Shown piece by piece: positions 42,764 to 52,420 of a DNA stretch of 64,000 nucleotides. The notes below the pieces were generated by a model. That model saw only the letters and a list, made by a program, of their open reading frames with translations. It was not told the DNA's origin and did no database searches. The stretch spans positions 124,001-188,000 of the forward strand of contig NZ_AUDN01000007.1 of NCBI RefSeq assembly GCF_000425485.1. The letters run 5' to 3'. Position numbers and translations under genes: made by a program. This DNA is from Flavobacterium tegetincola DSM 22377. GTDB taxonomy: Bacteria > Bacteroidota > Bacteroidia > Flavobacteriales > Flavobacteriaceae. Within the stretch, counting starts at the first letter, position 1. The number at the start of each line of letters is the position of its first letter.

Positions 42764-43925
42764 TTTTTAAGGATACTATTTTATTTTCTTTATTTTTAAT
42801 TTCTATTGTATAATTTGTTTTATTTTTAAATGTACTACGTAAATCCATAATTTCGCAAGGAGACAATTCATTTACTTTTTTAGAATCAATACTTATAATT
42901 TCATCGCCCGACGTCATTGATTTCGCTAAATTTTGATCCCAAACCATTCCAATAACAAATTTATTGTCAATCATGGTTGGAATGTATTTTGGTACTTTAT
43001 CTTCTAACAGTACGGTATCACGTGTTTCAAAATAGACCTCTTTATGTTTGAAATCTAAAATTAAATCGCTGTGGTCTAAAAATGCTAAACCAATTCTTGA
43101 ATTCATATCATCTGTAGTCTCAATGATTAGATTTTTAAAAACGATAGTATTCACTATAGCATTTTCTACTTTCAATAATCGTTGAAGATTAGAAGGTCCT
43201 GCGCCAAAAATCCCTATTCCGGATACACCTGTTGATTCACCTACAATTTCAAAAATTCCACTTTCGCTGAAATAATTAAAATTTAGATTTGCCATATCAT
43301 AATAGCCGTCCATTCCGGTGTCAATTAAAACCAACTCACTGGCTTTATTATTGTTTTTTCCCACGAAATTAAATTTTACATAAGGCGCTTTCTGACTTCC
43401 CACCAATTCCATTTTTGACGGCTTTGTCTTTGGACTTAAGTTTTTAACGTTGTTCGTAATATAAATTTTTTGTTGGCTTGGACTTACTTTTAAGATTGAT
43501 TTTCTAAATAAATTACTGCCGATAAATCCATCAATATTGTAACAGCTCAACAAGTTATTGCTGTGTATATCATAAATTAATGCAATCTGATTTTTAAAAT
43601 TTAAAGTTCCAATTTTTAAATTAGGAATTTCAGTAGCGTGCATCGATTGCGTTAAATTATTAGCATCATTAATATTTAAGGAAGTACTTTCAACTAAACC
43701 TAATGCATCAAAAAGTCTTTTTGAAATTATATTCGGCGCTCCTGTATCAAGTAAAAATCGGAACACTTGTCCGTTAATCGTTACAGGAACAATTATTTTA
43801 TCTTTAACTAATTCATATCTAATCTCTTCAAAATATTTCTTTTGACTTGTGGAACCCTTGTCAAAGTCAACATTTTGCGAAAATAATTGAGGAGAAACGC
43901 AAAGAAATAGTAGTAGAAATCTCAT
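42753..43925 (-). CDS. Retropepsin-like aspartyl protease with PDZ-like domain
   Basis: 390 residues with a signal peptide (MRFLLLFLCVSPQLFSQ). Two D-T-G motifs are present: FLLDTGAPNIIS (D60) and VLIDTGMDGYYD (D202), each opening a half-barrel as in single-chain pepsin-like folds. The C-terminal 75 residues (WDQNLAKSMTSGDEIISIDSKKVNELSP) are a PDZ-like peptide-binding domain. It should act in the periplasm. Its place in a cytoplasmic aromatic-degradation operon is unexplained. Co-oriented, 21 bp after the dioxygenase gene. Confidence 0.85.
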   Translation of the reverse strand: MRFLLLFLCVSPQLFSQNVDFDKGSTSQKKYFEEIRYELVKDKIIVPVTINGQVFRFLLDTGAPNIISKRLFDALGLVESTSLNINDANNLTQSMHATEIPNLKIGTLNFKNQIALIYDIHSNNLLSCYNIDGFIGSNLFRKSILKVSPSQQKIYITNNVKNLSPKTKPSKMELVGSQKAPYVKFNFVGKNNNKASELVLIDTGMDGYYDMANLNFNYFSESGIFEIVGESTGVSGIGIFGAGPSNLQRLLKVENAIVNTIVFKNLIIETTDDMNSRIGLAFLDHSDLILDFKHKEVYFETRDTVLLEDKVPKYIPTMIDNKFVIGMVWDQNLAKSMTSGDEIISIDSKKVNELSPCEIMDLRSTFKNKTNYTIEIKNKENKIVSLKIEN

Positions 43926-43946
43926 CTTGAAACTATTAATTGATAT

Positions 43947-45065
43947 TTATTCCTGATATTTAACTTTTTGATGTCCATTATTTTCTTCGTAAACTCTATC
44001 TTGATAAAAGCCTAATTTTTCGATTACAGGTAAATCATTGAATGAGAATAAACATGCGTCTTCTGAATCTGAATCATTGTGATGTTCGTGCCAAGCCCAA
44101 GATGGAACACAAAAAATATCTCGCTCTTTCCAGTCGAAACGAATTCCATCAATTATAGTATAACCTGAACCTTTAGCACATTGGTAAACAAAAGAGCCAG
44201 TATGTTTGTGCGCTTTCCCGTGATAGTTTGCGGGTAATAATTGCATTGAAGCTCCCATTGTTGGCATCACATGGCCTCCTGTTAATGGATTAGAATATTG
44301 CATTATAATTCCGTCGAACGGATTTAATTCGCTCACATTTGCCGTTTCCAAGAGTGCTGGATATACTTTTTTCCATTCAAATTTGAATAATGGTGAATAA
44401 TTTTTATTCCAAATATTATCCGTCATTAAAAGCCCTGATGTTCCGTAAGTTATTGGTGAATGATTAACAGGTGAGTTTAACTTTTGTTTTCCGTCCAATA
44501 CAGCATAATCATTTGCTTCTAAAGCATTCGCTAATGGAATATCAAGTCCATCTTGCCAAATACACGTTTTTCCATTTGCATCCACACCATGTTCGTGCCA
44601 ACTGGAATTGGGTGTAATAACAAAATCATTGACTTCAAACGTAATTTTATTTCCGTCTACTACCGTATAACCGCCTTCGCCTTCCATGATAAAACGTAAG
44701 GCAGATGCTTTGTGTTTATGAGCCGATGTACTTTCTCCAGGACGCGTAACTTGAATTCCGGTGTACAACCAACCTACAGCTGCGGAAACGTCTTTTCGAT
44801 TGTCATTTACCAAATAAACCACGCGACGTCCCGCCTGTTCTGGTGTAACCAATTCAGAAGATTGAAGTACTAAATCTCTTAACTTGTCGTATTTCCAAAG
44901 CATTGGAATGGATGAACTTCGAGGTTCCCATGGTTCAATATCATTGGCAACGGTCCATAAAGCTCCAGCTCCAAGCGATTCTAATTCCTTATAATATGCT
45001 TGTAATTCTGGAGAATCTTGCACTCTTGCTCTTCCAATTTGGTCGTCTGAATGGTTGGTGTTCAT
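43947..45065 (-). CDS. Gentisate 1,2-dioxygenase-like bicupin
   Basis: 372 residues with two cupin domains. The first carries H116, H118 (SAHKHKASALRF), H157 and H159 (SSWHEHG); the second has AHKHTGSFVYQ and WAWHEHHND. Gentisate 1,2-dioxygenase and salicylate or 5-hydroxyanthranilate dioxygenases share this plan and use Fe(II) in the N-terminal cupin. It cleaves the ring between the carboxyl-bearing carbon and its ortho neighbour. 46 bp after the nitrilase-family gene. Confidence 0.88.
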   Translation of the reverse strand: MNTNHSDDQIGRARVQDSPELQAYYKELESLGAGALWTVANDIEPWEPRSSSIPMLWKYDKLRDLVLQSSELVTPEQAGRRVVYLVNDNRKDVSAAVGWLYTGIQVTRPGESTSAHKHKASALRFIMEGEGGYTVVDGNKITFEVNDFVITPNSSWHEHGVDANGKTCIWQDGLDIPLANALEANDYAVLDGKQKLNSPVNHSPITYGTSGLLMTDNIWNKNYSPLFKFEWKKVYPALLETANVSELNPFDGIIMQYSNPLTGGHVMPTMGASMQLLPANYHGKAHKHTGSFVYQCAKGSGYTIIDGIRFDWKERDIFCVPSWAWHEHHNDSDSEDACLFSFNDLPVIEKLGFYQDRVYEENNGHQKVKYQE

Positions 45066-45110
45066 GGTTTTTTATTTTATTGAATCTTACTACTTGATAG
45101 ATTTATCTTC

Positions 45111-46094
45111 CTACAACCTCTTATTAAACTCCTCATGACTATCCACAAAAGTAATTTTTCGAGTAGGAGCGATATTCACTCGTAAATCGAAAATATCAAA
45201 TCGATTGTAATGGCCAAGAATGTCATGCATTTGTTTAGGCTGAATGCATTTCTCTAAATCAATTTCCGCATACACCATTCCTTCTTCGTCTATCAAAGGT
45301 TCGCCGATTACAGCGCCATTTGGTCCAATGAAACCTGAAAATGCAGAATTTTTGCGGGTTAATAACTCTTCAACATTTGGGACTTCTACTTTTAAGGCGT
45401 CCATAATTTCCTGCGAAATGGTAGAGCACGAAACAATTGTAAATAACTTTCCTTCAAAGGAATGTGCAGCAGCGCGAATTTTAATTGCTTCTGCCATGTT
45501 GTAATCGGGTGGTGCTACGGGAAGCGAAATATAGTTGGCTATGTGAACCAGTTCGCCTTGAGCGAGAAGCGTGAAACGTGCTAATGTATTAGTGTTTTCG
45601 CCACAAGCCAATGTTCCAATTGGTCCTACTTCGGTATCGTACACTTTTAAGGAAGATCCATCGCCTGAAGTCCAAGTCAATTTTTCAGCCCAGGTGGGTA
45701 CTAATTTCCTGTGTTTTCCAATTATAACTCCTTTGTTGTCAATAATTAAATTGGTATTGTAAATCTCGCCATAACTGTCTCCGCGTTCATTGACTCCAAT
45801 TACTATGTGACAATTATAATCGATTGCCGCTTGAAAGAGAGGTTGCATCACTTCATCTTCCACTTTCACGGAACATTTATACAATTTTTCGTACCATTTA
45901 CTTCCTTGAACGGGTGTCATTATCCAATTCCAATACGGATATCCGGCTATAAAAACTTCTGGAAATGCAATTAAAGTGGCGCCATTTTCTGATGCTTCTT
46001 TGATGAATGCAATCGCTTTGGCAACTGTTGCTTCTACGTTTAAAAAAACGGGTGACGTTTGAACTGTTGCTGCTTTAAACTTTTTGAATTTCAT
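45111..46094 (-). CDS. Nitrilase-family carbon-nitrogen hydrolase
   Basis: 327 residues from the ATG at 46094 (MKFKKFKAATVQ); a GTG at 46115 would add seven residues. The triad is complete: E46 (FPEVFIAGYPYWNW), K130 (HRKLVPTW) and C164 (LACGENTNTLARF). The GYPYWNW and CGENTN patterns are those of nitrilases proper, which turn a nitrile into acid and ammonia; amidase activity in this superfamily is common too. In this operon it could act on an aromatic nitrile, or on a carboxamide intermediate. Confidence 0.92.
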   Translation of the reverse strand: MKFKKFKAATVQTSPVFLNVEATVAKAIAFIKEASENGATLIAFPEVFIAGYPYWNWIMTPVQGSKWYEKLYKCSVKVEDEVMQPLFQAAIDYNCHIVIGVNERGDSYGEIYNTNLIIDNKGVIIGKHRKLVPTWAEKLTWTSGDGSSLKVYDTEVGPIGTLACGENTNTLARFTLLAQGELVHIANYISLPVAPPDYNMAEAIKIRAAAHSFEGKLFTIVSCSTISQEIMDALKVEVPNVEELLTRKNSAFSGFIGPNGAVIGEPLIDEEGMVYAEIDLEKCIQPKQMHDILGHYNRFDIFDLRVNIAPTRKITFVDSHEEFNKRL

Positions 46095-46217
46095 CGGTTT
46101 ATTATTTTTGAACACATTTTTGAGAAACTAAAGAATTAAATTAAATCAGTGCTGATAGAAATAGACAATTATACTACTGAAAATTAGTAAATACAATGGT
46201 TATTGCAGTTAGAACAG

Positions 46218-46643
46218 CTATTGCAACTGATATTTTTCTATTTCACTTTTCATCTGTTGATTGAATGGAGCCGACTTAATTTGATCGCGACCTTCAATGA
46301 ATTCAACATTAACAAGAGTCACTTCCCCTTCTAAACACGTTTTTCCATCCCGCTCTAAAAATTCAAATCCACATTGGACTGAGGAACCTCCAAGTTTAAT
46401 GACCCATAAATTTTTAGTTAGGAGTTCGCCTAAACGCGCGGCCTTTTTAAATTGTACTTTTAAATCGACAGTTGGAATTCCATTCGTTTCATGAATTGTG
46501 GAAAATGGTCGATCTAGTGCTTCTTCAAACCAGTCTTCTACAAGGTCGTTTAGCATTTCGAGAAAGCGAGGATAAAATACGATTCCCGCATAATCCACGT
46601 GTTTAAAACGGACTTTTTCTTGTTTTGTAAAAATGTAATTCAT
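46218..46643 (-). CDS. 4-hydroxybenzoyl-CoA thioesterase family protein
   Basis: 141 residues of hotdog fold. The catalytic aspartate is D17 in RFKHVDYAGIVFYPRFLEMLND, the motif of 4HBT-type thioesterases that act on aromatic or short acyl-CoA. It probably releases the hydroxylated acid from CoA before ring cleavage by the cupin dioxygenase. It lies between the FMN glutamate-synthase-like gene and the nitrilase gene; a 212 bp gap upstream may contain a second promoter. Confidence 0.9.
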   Translation of the reverse strand: MNYIFTKQEKVRFKHVDYAGIVFYPRFLEMLNDLVEDWFEEALDRPFSTIHETNGIPTVDLKVQFKKAARLGELLTKNLWVIKLGGSSVQCGFEFLERDGKTCLEGEVTLVNVEFIEGRDQIKSAPFNQQMKSEIEKYQLQ

Positions 46644-46855
46644 ATTTTATGTTTTGTCTGGTTTGATTCGTGTATAGAAAAGAATATTGAATTCAGCATT
46701 GACTATTATAATGGTCCAGTTCGGAATTTGTAAAGCTTATTCATTTATAACCAAAAAGCGCGACCTAAGCAAGTTCCATTTGGGCTATGTAAAATTGCTT
46801 TTTAATGCTTCTATACCTATCGATATGCATTGTAAAGCTGCAAATAGTTTCAAAC

Positions 46856-48439
46856 TTAAAAGCTTTCGAAACTTGCTTTTTTCCAAAAGGGTTTAAACTT
46901 TTTAGGAACAGTATCTTCATTAAGTAGACAACCTTTGTCCAATTCAGGATACGTTTCTGCAAATGTCTGAATTGTAGTACGATCTACTCGCATACTTACC
47001 ACATGTCGGTCCACTTGATCAGGATGGGCAATTCCAGCAGAAGCAATCAGATCCATGGCACTTTTTACAGTTTCAAATTGAAAACGTGCAACACGAACAC
47101 TTTTTTGCTCAGGCACAAGACCTTTTGTTAAGCGTGGGTTTTGCGTTGCAACTCCTGTCGGACACGTATTTGCATGACATTCCAAAGCTTGAATACAACC
47201 CAAAGCAAACATCATCCCTCGAGCAGAATTGCATAAATCAGCTCCTGTAGCCAAGGTTTTAATGATGTCAAAACCAGTAACTACTTTTCCGCTGCAGATA
47301 ATTTTAATTTGATCTTTGATGTCAAAACCGTTTAAGCAATCGTAAACAAATGCCAGAGCATCGCGAAGTGGCATTCCCACGTGATCAGAATATTCAAGTG
47401 GTGCAGCACCTGTTCCACCTTCGCCACCATCAACGGTGATGAAATCAAAATAGGTTTTGGTATGCACCATTGCTTTACAAATAGAAATAAATTCGGACTT
47501 GTTTCCAATACAAATTTTCATACCAATGGGTTTTCCGCCCGAACCTTTCCGAAGTAATTTGATAAATTCCATTAACTCCAACGGATTGGTAAAAGCAGAG
47601 TGGGATGGAGGTGAAACAATGTCATGACCCTTTGTTACTAAGCGGATTTCGGCAATTTCATCCGTCACTTTTTCCTTAGGTAAAATTCCACCGTGACCTG
47701 GCTTAGCACCTTGAGAAAATTTAATTTCAATCATTTTAACTTGTTCATATTGAGCACGTTTTGTGTACTGCTCAAAATTGAAGGTTCCGTCGTCGTTTCG
47801 GCAACTGAAATAACCTGTTCCAATATTCCAAACCACATCGGCTCCATATTGCAAGTGATAAGGAGAAAGTCCACCTTCACCCGTATTGTGGTAAAAACCA
47901 CCTTGTTTGGCACCTGAATTTAAGGCCATAATCGCATTTTTACTCAAAGAACCGTAACTCATGGCACTGATATTATACAAACTTGCGTCGTATGGTTTCT
48001 CACATTGGGATGAGCCAATTCTAACCCGTGGATTTAAATCAACTTCCGAAAATGGAATTGCTTTAATGCTGTGATTGATCCACTGATAGCCCACTTCATA
48101 TAGATCAAGTTGTGTTCCAAATGGCGTGGTATCATTTTCATGTTTACTTCGTTGATACACCAAGCTACGCTCTAATCTGTTGAATGGTTTTCCATCTAAA
48201 TCGGTTTCAATAAAATATTGACGTGCTGCTGGACCAACGGATTCTAGAAGATACCGCATTCTTCCAAGCAGTGGAAAATTTCTTCGGATGGTCCTTTTGG
48301 ATTGGTACATGTCAAATAATCCCATTCCGACTAACGGAAGTAAAATCAACAATAGAAATACAGATTTCCAATTGACGTAAGTCATCCATCCAACAATACA
48401 CAATAACGTAAAACTAACTACTAAAAATACTTTTCTCAT
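46856..48439 (-). CDS. FMN-binding glutamate synthase family protein
   Basis: 527 residues with one or two N-terminal membrane segments (about 5-45). The central domain has the FMN barrel of glutamate synthase (IEIKFSQGAKPGHGGILP, TVDGGEGGTGAAPLEYS, ICSGKVVTGFDIIKTLATGAD) and the iron-sulfur pattern GCIQALECHANTCPTGVATQ. There is no glutamine amidotransferase domain, so glutamine is not the donor here. Proteins like this are widespread, but their reaction is not established. Situated 35 bp after the CoA ligase gene within the operon. Confidence 0.85.
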   Translation of the reverse strand: MRKVFLVVSFTLLCIVGWMTYVNWKSVFLLLILLPLVGMGLFDMYQSKRTIRRNFPLLGRMRYLLESVGPAARQYFIETDLDGKPFNRLERSLVYQRSKHENDTTPFGTQLDLYEVGYQWINHSIKAIPFSEVDLNPRVRIGSSQCEKPYDASLYNISAMSYGSLSKNAIMALNSGAKQGGFYHNTGEGGLSPYHLQYGADVVWNIGTGYFSCRNDDGTFNFEQYTKRAQYEQVKMIEIKFSQGAKPGHGGILPKEKVTDEIAEIRLVTKGHDIVSPPSHSAFTNPLELMEFIKLLRKGSGGKPIGMKICIGNKSEFISICKAMVHTKTYFDFITVDGGEGGTGAAPLEYSDHVGMPLRDALAFVYDCLNGFDIKDQIKIICSGKVVTGFDIIKTLATGADLCNSARGMMFALGCIQALECHANTCPTGVATQNPRLTKGLVPEQKSVRVARFQFETVKSAMDLIASAGIAHPDQVDRHVVSMRVDRTTIQTFAETYPELDKGCLLNEDTVPKKFKPFWKKASFESF

Positions 48440-48473
48440 TTCAATTTTTTGATGACATCAAAGTCATTACTAT

Positions 48474-50078
48474 TTAATTTTTGAGCTTATAACGCTGAAT
48501 TTTGCCTGTTTCCGTTTTTGGCAATTCGGCTACAAAATGAATAATGCGTGGATATTTATAAGGAGCGGCAACTTTTTTGAACCAATTTTGCACTTCCAAA
48601 GCAAATTGTTCCGATGCGATCGTGCCTTCTTTGAGGACAATGTAAGCACAAACTAACATACCTCGTTCCTCGTTTGGAGCACCAACAACGGCACATTCTA
48701 AAACGGCATCATGTGTTAGTAAAACACTTTCTACCTCAATAGCTGCAATATTATAACCGGAAGAAATGATCATATCATCTCCTCGAGCTACAAACCAGTA
48801 ATAGCCATCTTCGTCCTTTCGAAAAACATCACCCGTAATATTCCATTTATTTTCCACATATTCTTTCTGTTTTTCTATGGAATTTAAATATTTACAACCG
48901 GTAATTCCTCTCACTGCAAGTCGGCCAGGTTCATGATTTATAATTTCTTTTCCATGCAAATCCACAATTTTTGCTTCGTAACCGCGAATGGGTAATCCGG
49001 TGGCTCCTTTCCGCATATTTTGCTCGTTCGAAGAGATAAAGATATGAAGAATTTCTGTAGAACCAATGCCATCAATGATTTTCAGACCCGTTAAATTATA
49101 CCAATCTTCCCACACTTTTAGCGGGAGTGTTTCTCCTGCTGAAACGCATTTTCGTAACGAACTAATAGTGTAATCGTTGACCTTGGTGCTGATAATACGC
49201 CAAGCTGTTGGTGCGGTAAAACAAATGGTAATTTTAAAATCTTGAATGGCTTTAAGGAGCAATTCAGGCGAAGGTTTTTCGATTAAAAAGGTAGAAGCTC
49301 CATAATAAAAGGGGAATAATACCAATCCACCCAAACCGAAAGTGAAACCTAAAGGTGGGCTTCCTGTAAAAATATCTGTTGGTGTTACGTCCAAAGAATT
49401 TTTTGGAAATGCTTCACAAATCAACAGTATATCTCTGTGGTAATGGGCAGTCATTTTTGGCTTTCCTGTGGTTCCAGAGGTAAAACCTATAAGACAAACG
49501 GCTTCTGGACCTGCGTCAAAATTTGTAAATTCTTTAGGTTTCTGCCGCATCAATATTTCTAATTCAGACTCATTGTCCGAACTTGGACTGAATGTGGTAA
49601 TTGATTTTAAATACGATGATTGGACCGCTTCTAACTCTTCGACTAAGCTGATTTCGCAGAAGGCATGCGATATTTCTGCACAATCTATCATTGTAGTTAA
49701 TTCTTTTTCGCGCAGCAAAGGCATAGTAGAAACTACAATTCCACCTGCTTTTAAAACGGCAAACCAAATGGCAATAAACATTGGGTGATTGGCGGAGCGT
49801 ATTAATACTCGGTTTCCAGATTTTAATCCCAAATCATCCACTAGTACATGTGCAATTTGATTTGATTTTTCATACAAATCTTGAAATGTCCACAGCGAAT
49901 CAAATGTTTGGATTGCAATTGAATTTCCTTTTCCCTCTCTGATATGCTTGTCTAGCAATTGATCTACACAATTGCTCAAATCTGAAAAGTCAAAATCGGG
50001 ATGATCAAAAATGTAATCGGGTTGTAAATCTTGATGCGGCAAATGACTTTCAGCAAAATTGTCGGTATAGTTTTTCAT
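48474..50078 (-). CDS. Aryl-CoA ligase (benzoate/2-aminobenzoate-CoA ligase family)
   Basis: 534 residues of the ANL superfamily. The P-loop is IGFTSGTTGKPKMTAHYHRD (about 197-216); the hinge region has TGDVFRKDEDGYYWFVARGDDMIISSGYNI; the terminal catalytic Lys is in PKTETGKIQRYKL. Closest pattern is benzoate-CoA or 2-aminobenzoate-CoA ligase. It activates an aromatic acid as CoA thioester for the hydroxylase encoded just upstream (11 bp). Whether the acid is salicylate, anthranilate or benzoate cannot be read from sequence. Confidence 0.9.
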   Translation of the reverse strand: MKNYTDNFAESHLPHQDLQPDYIFDHPDFDFSDLSNCVDQLLDKHIREGKGNSIAIQTFDSLWTFQDLYEKSNQIAHVLVDDLGLKSGNRVLIRSANHPMFIAIWFAVLKAGGIVVSTMPLLREKELTTMIDCAEISHAFCEISLVEELEAVQSSYLKSITTFSPSSDNESELEILMRQKPKEFTNFDAGPEAVCLIGFTSGTTGKPKMTAHYHRDILLICEAFPKNSLDVTPTDIFTGSPPLGFTFGLGGLVLFPFYYGASTFLIEKPSPELLLKAIQDFKITICFTAPTAWRIISTKVNDYTISSLRKCVSAGETLPLKVWEDWYNLTGLKIIDGIGSTEILHIFISSNEQNMRKGATGLPIRGYEAKIVDLHGKEIINHEPGRLAVRGITGCKYLNSIEKQKEYVENKWNITGDVFRKDEDGYYWFVARGDDMIISSGYNIAAIEVESVLLTHDAVLECAVVGAPNEERGMLVCAYIVLKEGTIASEQFALEVQNWFKKVAAPYKYPRIIHFVAELPKTETGKIQRYKLKN

Positions 50079-50089
50079 TGCGACTTGGA

Positions 50090-52420
50090 TTACTTGTGAC
50101 TTTTAGGTTTCAACGCTTTTTTCATGCCCTCGGTCATTTTACGATTTGTTTTTGCTTCGGAAAATAACGTTTGAACTCCCATTTTATAGGAATTGGGAAT
50201 ATCATTTGTATCTAAACTTTCATAGGCTTGTGCATTTCTAACAAAATAAGGATTGAGTAATAACGGTTTACCTAATGCTACTAAATCGGCTCGACCGTTG
50301 AGAATTAGAGTATTTATTTGGTCAATGTCGGTAATTGATCCAGCTGTTATGGTAGGAATGTGTGCTTGGTTTCGTACAAAATCGGAAAAAGGTGTTTGCC
50401 ACATTCTTCCCGTTAAAGGTTTTTGATTTACAACAGTATTTCCAGTAGAAACATTGATAATATCAGCTCCGGCTTGTTTAAAAGCTGCTGCTATGATTAA
50501 AACATCTTCAGGAGCAATGCCATTTTCGGCCCAATCGGTTGCAGATATTCGAACCGAAATTGGCTTTTGTTGCGGAAAGTTTTCTCTAATTACATTGAAA
50601 ACTCGAATTGGAAATTTCAAACGATTTTCTATGCTTCCGCCAAATTCATCGGTTCGTACATTGGTCAAAGGTGATAAAAATGAAGCTAATAAAAATCCGT
50701 GATGGGCTTGCAATTCAATCATATCAAAGTTGGATTTTTCAGCATTTTGAGTCGCGGTTTTAAATTGCTTTACCACTACATCCATGTCAGCTAAATCCAT
50801 TTCTTTTGGGATAATTCCTTCTGATTCAAATGGTATAGGAGAGGCGGAAATCAATTCCCAAGACTCAGAATTTGCTAATTTTTCGGTTTCCCAAGGCTTT
50901 TTATTACTTCCTTTTCGACCGGAATGTCCGAGTTGTACGGCAACTTTACAAGTAGAATTCTGGTGGATAAAATCATTTAATTTTTTCCACTCAAGTACTT
51001 GTTCTTCAGTGTAAATACCTGTACAACCTAAAGTTATACGACCTGTTTTACTGATGGAGGTCATTTCGGTTATTATCAAACCTAAACCACCTAAAGCACG
51101 CTGGGTATAATGACTAAAATGCCAAGAATTCGGCATTCCACTTTCAGCTTGATATTGTCCCATTGGTGCCATGACAATTCTATTTTCCAACTTTAAATTC
51201 TTCAAATAGAAAGGTGTAAAAGCCGCTGGAGTATTTAAAATCTCCGTTTGTATTCTTTGGTTGAATTCATGTAAAACTTTCATAGGAAATGTAGCATCTC
51301 GAATGGCCAAATTTTCAAAAGTCACTTTTTTTGAGCGTGTCATCACACCAAAAGCAAACTGATTGAACTCAAAATCCATGTATCGGTCCATGTTTTCAAA
51401 CCATTCTAAGGAAACATTCGCGGCATACTGAATCATTTCTACGCGATTGCGTCGTACTTTTTCATATTTGGCAAAAGCGGCTATTTTATCAGTTCCAAAT
51501 TCTACAATTGAATCCGACAAGCCAATGGCACATTCCATAGCTAATTTAGTTCCAGAACCAATGGAATAATGGGCAGTTGCCTTTGCATCTCCCAATAAAA
51601 CAATGTTGTCTTTAAACCATTTTTCGTTGGTAACTGCAGGAAATTGTCGCCAATGCGAACGATTGGAAATCAATCCGTGTCCGTCTAATTCTTGTGAGAA
51701 AATAGAACATATTTTGGAAATTGTATCTTTTTCATTTGTAGTTTCAAATCCAGCATTGGCGTACGTTTCTGGCGAACACTCAAAAATCCACGTACTCATT
51801 CCTTCTTCGTATTGGTACGAATGGGCAACGAATGGGCCGAATTCGGTAGTTCTGAAAAAATAAGTAAAAGCATCAAGCGGCTTTGTAGAACCCATCCAAA
51901 CAAATTTATTTTTCTTCATTTCGGTTTTTGTACCAAAATCGTTTTCAAATTGCGTTCGAATTCCACTATTTATACCATCACAAGCCACAATATAATCTGC
52001 TTTTAAATCCAATACATTTTCTATTGGATGTTCAAAATGTAGCTGCACACCTTCTTCTAAACAACGTTGTTGCAGCAATTGCAGTAATTTTTTTCGGGAG
52101 CAACCACAAAAACCATTTCCGGTAATTCGGACAATTTCGCCATCGCGAGCGACATCTAAATCATCCCAATACGCAAAGTGATTCCGAATCAAATCATACG
52201 ATTTTGGATCACGAGTCAAGAATTCACTTAATGTTTCGTCTGAAAACACCACTCCAAAACCAAAACTATCGTCAGCTTTATTTCGTTCATAAACATTAAT
52301 TTGGCAGTCGGGTAAAGCTTTTTTAGTTAAAATTGCAAAGTATAAGCCGCCTGGTCCACCACCAATTACAGCTATTGATTTTGGGGAAATAGTTTCATTT
52401 TGGGTTGAATTCTCAGTCAT
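50090..52420 (-). CDS. Salicylyl-CoA 5-hydroxylase/anthraniloyl-CoA monooxygenase-like two-domain flavoprotein
   Basis: 776 residues. The N-terminal half (about 15-385) is an FAD monooxygenase: GGGPGG at 20-25 and GDAKATAHYSIGSGTKLA around 280. The C-terminal half (about 395-755) is an Old Yellow Enzyme-type FMN domain with MAPMGQYQ, QLGHSGRKG and LQAHHGFLLASFLSPLTN. This exact fusion is known in anthraniloyl-CoA monooxygenase/reductase and salicylyl-CoA 5-hydroxylase, which hydroxylate an aryl-CoA. Its ATG overlaps the upstream flavin reductase stop (TAATG). Confidence 0.93.
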   Translation of the reverse strand: MTENSTQNETISPKSIAVIGGGPGGLYFAILTKKALPDCQINVYERNKADDSFGFGVVFSDETLSEFLTRDPKSYDLIRNHFAYWDDLDVARDGEIVRITGNGFCGCSRKKLLQLLQQRCLEEGVQLHFEHPIENVLDLKADYIVACDGINSGIRTQFENDFGTKTEMKKNKFVWMGSTKPLDAFTYFFRTTEFGPFVAHSYQYEEGMSTWIFECSPETYANAGFETTNEKDTISKICSIFSQELDGHGLISNRSHWRQFPAVTNEKWFKDNIVLLGDAKATAHYSIGSGTKLAMECAIGLSDSIVEFGTDKIAAFAKYEKVRRNRVEMIQYAANVSLEWFENMDRYMDFEFNQFAFGVMTRSKKVTFENLAIRDATFPMKVLHEFNQRIQTEILNTPAAFTPFYLKNLKLENRIVMAPMGQYQAESGMPNSWHFSHYTQRALGGLGLIITEMTSISKTGRITLGCTGIYTEEQVLEWKKLNDFIHQNSTCKVAVQLGHSGRKGSNKKPWETEKLANSESWELISASPIPFESEGIIPKEMDLADMDVVVKQFKTATQNAEKSNFDMIELQAHHGFLLASFLSPLTNVRTDEFGGSIENRLKFPIRVFNVIRENFPQQKPISVRISATDWAENGIAPEDVLIIAAAFKQAGADIINVSTGNTVVNQKPLTGRMWQTPFSDFVRNQAHIPTITAGSITDIDQINTLILNGRADLVALGKPLLLNPYFVRNAQAYESLDTNDIPNSYKMGVQTLFSEAKTNRKMTEGMKKALKPKSHK

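Noticed and set aside
46687..46896. 69-codon plus-strand frame in the gap of the catabolic operon
   Set aside because: It overlaps the 3' end of the FMN protein gene on the other strand and has no recognisable features.
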